Part shown: one piece after another, positions 57,973-64,000 of the stretch
How positions within the stretch are numbered: position 1 is the first letter of the stretch
Layout: the number at the start of each line of letters is the position of its first letter
Assembly: GCA_029959085.1 (NCBI GenBank)
Contig: JARWIR010000008.1
Coordinates: 1,984,001 to 2,048,000, forward strand
Reading direction: 5' to 3'
Origin: Nemophila menziesii
Taxonomy: Eukaryota; Streptophyta; Magnoliopsida; Boraginales; Hydrophyllaceae
DNA length: 64,000 nucleotides
Translations under genes and position numbers: made by a program
The notes under the pieces: model-generated
Database searches by the model: none
The model's input: only the letters and a program-made list of their open reading frames with translations
Told to the model about the DNA's origin: nothing

Positions 57973-58125
57973 GGTGTAGTGTGAAGTTACCAATCTCATT
58001 TGAGATAGGTTGTAGTGATGGTTGTGTAAGTGGTAAGTGGGTTTGTAGTTTATTGTAGTGCGAAGTTACTAATCTCATATGAGATTGGTTGTAGTGATGG
58101 TTGTGTTGGCGGTGTTGTGTTTTTT
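57973..58125. repeat. 79-bp tandem duplication, block B copy 2
   Basis: Units start near 57973 and 58051, matching 29888-30040. The tandem state therefore predates the block B duplication. Confidence 0.7.
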
Positions 58126-58736
58126 CACAACTTTCCCCACTAGTAAGAAGGAGTTTCTCGTTAACCATTGTTGTCTTGATTTGATAATCTATAATTTTAT
58201 TTACATCAATCTCCAAGCACGGTAACCCCCTGAACTATATACTAGAGAAGTTTATTAGTATATACTATAAAAAATAAAAAATGTTAAAAAAAGAAAAAAC
58301 TCAACTCGTTTTTACAGGCTTGGCAAAATTATCCACAATTCAGTGATGTGGTGCCAATGTGATGTTAACTAACCATCAAGGGATAAAAAAAGGACAACTG
58401 TATTAAAAAGTATGAAAGATAAATATTATTTTAAATCTTATTATAGATAATTGTCCATAAAAGTAATTTGATATAAAGTTAAAGGGTCTGGTAATTTTTC
58501 CCTTCATTATTCAACAATTTATCACCTATTAAAAGATGTTAAATGGGAAAATATGTTAAAATGGAGACATAATGAAGTTTATAAGTAAAATTAATTGACA
58601 TTTTTAGGTAATACAATACTATTAAAGCACAAAAAAAAAATATAAACAAGAAACATACGAGTAAATTACTTACCGGCCTATATACGGGTGGCTCGGTTTA
58701 AGTCTGAAAAAAAATCTAGATTATTTGTATTCAGTA

Positions 58737-59494
58737 TTAAGCTGTAAATCCACCATCAACTACTAGGTTATGCCTAGTGATGAATGCAGAATCATCTGCA
58801 ATATCATTAGCCTTTAATGCAATATCTTTCAAACTCGTTAATGACTAATAGGACATTTCAAATTCCTCCGCATCCATATCAAATGTTTTCAGCGCCTGGT
58901 GACTAAATATGGTGACACATTATTTACCCTAATTCCATACTGCCCAAGTTGTTTGCTTGCACATCGCATAAATCCCAGTACTTAATACTAATAATCAGTC
59001 CCCTTTTCACCACTTGTTGTAGCCACTACGCTACATGTGCAGATTATATTACCTGTTACATGTCGTTTGACCATTACACATGCAGCGTGTTTTACACAAG
59101 CAGACATACCCCTCATGTTAACCGCAAAGAGTCCATCAAGTGCAGAAAGGTTGAAATCAAGGATTTTTTGATCAGATTTAGTAGTAGCTGTTGTAAAAAT
59201 TCCAGCATTGTTGAACATGATATCAAGGTGACCGTAGTTCTTGACAGTCCAAACTACCATGGCCCTATCTTGATCTTCATCACTAACGTCACCGTGAAAG
59301 TAGCTGCAAATATCTGAGCTAATGGATTCAACCACTTTTTGGCCTAAATCATCTTGAATATTAGCTATCACTATGGCGCGTGGACCATAACTGAAAAAGA
59401 GACATACTGTTGCCTCCCCTATCCCGCTTGCGCCTCCGGTGATCATAACAAATTTTCCTTCCAATTATCTCATAGAAGAAGAAGATTCTGCCAT
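58737..59494 (-). pseudogene. SDR pseudogene 4
   Basis: Sister of the SDR at 30680-31468. The longest piece (58988-59464) keeps the intact glycine motif TGGASGIG, the HGDVSDEDQ segment, FNNAG, AVNMRG and the active-site serine region. It is broken by a stop just before LEGK near the N-terminus, and by a small deletion right at the YxxxK site that shifts the frame after the catalytic Tyr. The C-terminal third (58737-58980) has further indels, though the final LVVDGGF-like codons remain readable. The cofactor motifs here are better than in the open copy, while the active site is destroyed. Confidence 0.88.
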
Positions 59495-59961
59495 GTTGTT
59501 AGAGAAAGAAATGTTGTTCATATAGTATTATTATAGAGATTAGTTTAGATCGAATCAATTTGCTCCCTACTTCTCTCCATATATAGGACTTATTAACTAC
59601 AATGACAATTAGGTGAAACTCGTGTAAATCTCTTCTATTATCTATAGATTTAAACGAATTTCATATTTATGATGTCATCTTATTATATACTTCTCCAAAA
59701 TCTATAAATTATTTTTGCTTTCTTTCAAATCTGACATCGTCTTTTGTGTTAGTTTTTATGTGTTATTTATATTTTTTTGTCTTTTTGCGCTTTTTCGATT
59801 GTTGGTTTTTTGTCTATTTGTCTGATGTTATTTTGTGTTCGTGATATATGTAAACTTTTATTCCAAAAATAAAATAAAATAAAAGTGACACCTCCTGGAT
59901 CAAGATAAATTTATGTGACTCCATAGTTATCTTAACCGCAATATATATGTTTTGCCTTTGT

Positions 59962-60402
59962 CAAGGAAGGGGCCAGGAAATTTTGTTACGATGGTCAAAG
60001 AGTTATGAGGTAACTCCTAAAAGAAATTGTTTTATTTGCACTATAAATCTATATATTATGCAAAAATTGTAAAATAGTTTCTTATATTATTCAAATCTGT
60101 ACTATACATTCTTATATTGTGTATAGATTGCAATATAAATTCTGATATTAATTTTTTGATGAATTATTGTATGAATTCTTTTTTATACAAATAACATATA
60201 TTTTATTGTAAAAACCAAAAATTAAATTCTATAAATAAAGATATTTTAAAATTTAATAAAACGAATTTTAAAAGTTAGAGAAAATTAAAAGAAGATCTTC
60301 AGAAAAATTGAAAAATGATTATTTATTTTATTAAGATTTTCTTTTTGAAATATAAAAAAAAGGCCATAGATCGCCCCAACACTAAAGTGGCTCCGCCCCC
60401 AG
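59962..60402. mobile_element. hAT-like non-autonomous element, block B copy 2
   Basis: Same element and position as 31977-32427, with ends AAGGAAGGGGCCA and TGGCTCCGCCCCCAG. Confidence 0.5.
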
Positions 60403-61313
60403 ATATTTTTTTATTATACTTATGGAGAATCCTTTTTATTAAGTTAGTATTTTATTAAAATTAAATGTTTCTTGTTCTAATCTCAGCAGTAGCAATCATA
60501 CTCTTTTTCCTAATACACTGTTATTTAACTTAGATTTCTTTAAAAAATTAATTACTTGAAAATATTTTAATTTTGTTTGGAAATTTGGATTTTTGTTATA
60601 ATTTTTTGAAAATTTTCAAGTTTTATATATACTTTTTGTCAATAACTCATATGATATCTCCATTATTAATATATAATTGGACTTTTTATTAGTATCATAT
60701 AATTATGAAATATTTGTTAAAAAAGAATTGAAAAACATTTTCATCTTTTTAATAAGTCCATTATTTTCCACCTTCTCAAAAAATCTATTTTTTAATGAAT
60801 TCGCCTAATTTATCCATGATAAATTTAGATTCGTGAGATATCATAAAAATTTTATTAGAGAGTTTTGACAAGTAACTTTTCATACATAACAAACATAACA
60901 AATATTTACCTAAAATTAGGAGATATCAGAATGATATTTTTTTTGGTGTGTTTTTTCTTTATCTCTCTAGCGCTTTCTTACTCTTTCTCCTTTGATTCAT
61001 TTCACATTGTTTCTTCCATTACTTATTAAGTTTTCATTCAAAATCATATGAAATCAAGGTATATTCTTATTCATTAATTGCCCTCTGTTTTCAGATCACA
61101 TGTGATAAATTCATCAATTTTCTGAATATTGTATATATTTCTTATAATTTTTCGTATTCAGTTTCCGCACTAATTGTTTTTCATATCACGTTCATCAATC
61201 TAGTGTTAAATTACAGGTTGATCTTGTATATTTTGCTATTGATTTTTTATTTTATTATGTTATGGTGTTGCAGTTGTTAAAAAGAATTTAATATGTTTTT
61301 AATACATGGAAGA
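60403..61313. other. AT-rich spacer, no gene recognised
   Basis: Matches 32428-33340 of block B copy 1. Nothing coding. Confidence 0.5.
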
Positions 61314-61388
61314 GCCACTTTGGACTTGGAGTTTCGACCTATACTGCTTAGAAGGAGAACCAAGGTTCTGGTCAGTTGAGCTAAGAAT
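61314..61388 (-). repeat. tRNA-like segment, copy 2
   Basis: On the minus strand: TTAGCTCAACTGACCAG (A-box-like), a CTTGG...CTAAG arm and GGTCGAAACTCC (B-box-like). A tRNA-derived SINE head is possible. Confidence 0.3.
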
Positions 61389-61520
61389 TTAATGTGTTCA
61401 AGTATTTATTTGTTCATGGTAAATAGTGCATAAAACACATAGATATTACACATATGACCTATTTATTTACACATATAACCTGTTGATATTTCACGTATAA
61501 CTCATTGATATTACATGGAG

Positions 61521-63459
61521 AATCCTTGAAGACATTCTTCAGTAAAATTAAAAGGAGTATCATTTTCGAGTAAAGAGCAAAGCGGTTTGGCAATCTTGGA
61601 GAATTCTTTAATAAATCTTCGATAAAATACTGCGTGACCTAAGAAACTTTTCACTCCTTTAACAGAAACTGGAGGTGGTAGTGTTTGATAACTTCAATTT
61701 TAGCACGATCAATCTCCATCCCTGCCTTCGAAACTTTATGTCCCAACACAATTCCCTCTTAAACCATGAAGTGGCATTTTTCCCAATTAAGCACAAGATC
61801 TTTTTCTCTACATCTCACAAGGACCTTCTCAAGATTATTCAAACAATCATCAAAACTATCTCCAAACACCGAAAAATCATCCATAAAAGCCTTCAAGTAT
61901 TTATCAATCATGTCCCAAAATATCGCCATCATGCACCTCTGGAACGTGGCAGGTGCATTGCATAAACCAAACGACATTCTTCTATAAGCAAAAGTACCAA
62001 ACGGACAAGTAAAAGTTGTTTTGTGTTGATCGAGGGGATCTACGCAAATCTGATTATAACCCGAATATCCGTCAAGGAAACAATAATATTCTCGCCCTGC
62101 AAGTTTGTCTAGCATCTGATCAATGAATGGCAGCGAGAAGTGATCTTTCTTTGTAGCTTTGTTCAGTCTTCGGTAATCCATGCACACTCGCCACCCCACA
62201 ACTGGTCTTGATGGTATGGCTTCGCCTTGATCATTAAGGATGGTAGTGATACCTCCTTTCTTCGGAACACATTGCACTGGACTAACCCAATCACTGCTAG
62301 CAATTTGATAGATAATTCCTGCGTCTAACAACTTGATAACTTCCTTCCTCACCACTTCTTTCATAGCTGGCATGAGTCTTCTTTGTCCCTCTATAAATTG
62401 CCCACCTTCGTTCTCAAGAATGATTTTGTGTTTGCAAACGGACGGACTAATTCCCTTGATGTCAGCAATAGTCCATCTGATTGCTTCTTTGTTTGCGCGA
62501 AGTACTTGAAGTAACTTCTCCTCTTAAGGACCTGAAAGGTTAGCATAAATAATAACATGTAAAGTTTTATTCGTACCTAGGTATGCATAGCGTAGATGAT
62601 CTAGAAGTGGTTTTTCTTCGAGAACAAGTGGACATATTATAGATGGTTGTTCCATTGGTTCAATGTCACCTGATTCTCGAAGTAGTTCTCGTACATTTGA
62701 TCCTAATGCAGCAACATCTTCAGGGGGAATCTCGAGTTTCTCTGGTGATTCAAGTGCTAAGGCTTCGTCAAGATTATCATCTAAGCTTGCTTCATTGAAG
62801 ACTTCTTGCGCAATTTTTCCGATGACATCTATTTTTAAACATTCATCTTTCGAATTCGGTAACTTCATAGCCTTAAACACATTGAATCGTATCTGTTCGC
62901 CTTGTACTCTCATGATCAACTCACCGTTCTCAACATCAATTAGTGTACGCCCCGTGGCTAAGAATGGTCTACCCAAGATGATGGGGACATTCTTATCCGC
63001 GTCGTTGTCAAGAATAAGAAAATCACAAGGAAAAATAAAAGAGCCAGCTTTAACTAAAACATCTTCAATTTTACCTATTGGTCGTGAAAGGGAGCGATCC
63101 GCCATTTGTAATACCACAGATGTGGGTACTACTTCTCCAATATTAAGCTTCTAGAACAGGGATCTAGGCATGAGATTGATGCTCGCACCTAAATCACATA
63201 ATGCTTTCCCGGTCCAACTATCTCCAATGCCGATAGGAATTGTAAAACTTCCGGGATCTTCTAACTTTGGTGGCAACTTACTTTGACATATAGCACTGCA
63301 CTCCATCGGTAATCCAATTGTTTCCCTAGTTTCTATACTTCGCTTGTTGGAGAGAATGTCTTTCATGAATTTAAGATAGGTTGGCATTATTTTGAGAGCT
63401 TCAACAAGAGGTATATTAACTTCCAATTTCTTCAACATGTCAACGAACTTCTTGAATTA
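61521..63459 (-). pseudogene. Gypsy Pol remnant: protease and reverse transcriptase
   Basis: One reading frame runs through this whole region but is cut by in-frame stops at 63457-63459, 63151-63153, 62524-62526 and 61759-61761. The protease active site (CDLGASINLMP) lies near 63190 and ILGRPFLAT near 62960. The RT starts near 62370 with the DAGIIYQI-SDWVSPVQ region, then MDYRRLN, the YSGYNQI strand and FMDD near 61880. The catalytic FMDD has Phe at the first position, as is usual in Athila. After the RT the connection region (VLGHKVS) reaches about 61525 and ends at the junction. Pol of this kind copies the element RNA; this copy cannot. Confidence 0.9.
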
Positions 63460-64000
63460 CAGGTCATTGTCCTTCTTTCTGACACGTGAAGGGTATGGTG
63501 GTGGAGGGCGTGTATTAAGTTCCACTGGTTTTTTCGTCTTTTCAGGTGTCTCGGCTTGGACACTCTTTGGGTTAACTACCTCCTCAACTGTATCTTTGAT
63601 TGTTTCTTCCCCCTGGTTTCTGGAATAGGGATTGGTTCTGTTTCTGGTCTTGGTGGAGGTAGTTGTTTTCCGCTTCGCAATTCAACTGCATGGCAAGAAT
63701 CATCTCTAGGAGCAATAGTATCACTTGGAAGTTTCCCTTTTGGCCGATTTTGTAATGTACTCGCCATCTGTGATAAAGTATGCTCTAGTTGCTTGATAAT
63801 CTTCTGCTGGGCTTGAATTTTCTGTTGGCTATGACTTATTTTCTCAGCTGCTTGCATTAATTTAGCCATACTCGAATTCAAGATTTGGATTTGTTCTTGT
63901 TTTGATTGATTGTTTAGGTGGATCTTTCTTTGGTTTTTGACAAGCTTTTTCAACAATGGGTGCCTTTTTCTGAATAGGTTGTGGTGGATTATAGGATTGA
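63460..64000 (-). pseudogene. Gypsy Gag C-terminal remnant
   Basis: The frame 63576-63956 has a Gln/Lys-rich segment likely to form coiled coil (repeated IKQLEHTLSQMA-type heptads), followed by VELRSGKQLPPP, a common feature at the end of Athila Gag. A frameshift between about 63576 and 63620 separates it from the protease frame. The N-terminal side lies outside the window. Confidence 0.8.

Larger units (their letters stand above)
57090..61520. repeat. Segmental repeat block B, copy 2
   Basis: Direct copy of 29008-33590 in the same order. At the right end it passes into the gypsy element within a short stretch (61510-61530) where both sequences look alike. Confidence 0.85.
61521..64000 (-). 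mobile_element. Athila-type Ty3-gypsy retrotransposon, partial and decayed
   Basis: The element enters from the right edge and reads on the minus strand: end of gag, protease, reverse transcriptase. It stops at about 61521, just after the RT, where block B begins; RNase H, integrase and LTR are missing. The RT wording (RPVVGWRVCMDYRRLN, FMDDFSVFG) fits the Athila group. No LTR is visible in the window. Confidence 0.9.

Noticed and set aside
59354..59536. Plus-strand frames over SDR pseudogene 4 (also 58949-59317, and 30923-31126 over the open copy)
   Set aside because: Antisense shadows of the SDR coding strand.
61521..64000. Integrated plant pararetrovirus
   Set aside because: Protease/RT wording and the gag tail fit Athila-type gypsy retrotransposons; no movement-protein or pararetroviral coat-protein motif was seen.

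Overview
The window looks like repeat-rich intergenic DNA from a flowering plant. It is AT-rich, every recognisable gene belongs to a plant family, and it carries a Sirevirus (Ty1-copia), a plant L1-type LINE with a terminal RNase H, Mutator-like (MULE), CACTA and hAT debris, and an Athila-type Ty3-gypsy fragment. The sequence does not fix the species; a eudicot is likely. I see no bacterial features, no CRISPR array and no rRNA.

Layout. Three blocks recur in direct orientation. Block A occurs at 1-1445 (partial), 37077-44424 and 49749-57085. Block C, with MULE remains, occurs at about 3280-8250 and 24510-29510. Block B (MULE tail, a copia integrase scrap and a dehydrogenase gene) occurs at about 29008-33590 and 57090-61520. 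Duplications of 5-13 kb have therefore built a tandem array whose units carry one short-chain dehydrogenase/reductase (SDR) gene each. Four SDR copies remain, all on the minus strand: 11777-12480 (broken), 22195-22790 (broken), 30680-31468 (open frame, cofactor site damaged) and 58737-59494 (broken). They resemble the secoisolariciresinol dehydrogenase / ABA2-like family.

Mobile elements. The youngest is a complete Sirevirus at 12607-20226: two nearly identical 1.16-kb LTRs, a 5-bp target duplication, an initiator-Met primer site, four polypurine tracts, and full gag and pol frames. A 5'-truncated LINE at 8879-11200 has a poly(A) tail, a 15-bp target duplication and a 744-codon open frame; it landed inside an older LINE of opposite orientation. 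Older debris includes LINE endonuclease (20839-21610), LINE RNase H ending in a 147-bp inverted repeat (34372-34969), a CACTA end, two MITE-like elements, LTR-like segments inside block A, and a decayed gypsy element entering from the right edge (61521-64000).

Host genes are few: the SDR array, a protein phosphatase 2C fragment of the POLTERGEIST-like type (48465-48985), and a short Arg/Gly/Ser-rich gene fragment (2572-2940). The only proteins that look functional are the Sirevirus gag and pol and, with reservations, the LINE ORF and the SDR at 30680-31468. I found no clearly new functional system. The most notable features are the decaying SDR array, the nested insertions, the gag-pol junction with two in-frame stops and the palindrome at a LINE 5' end.
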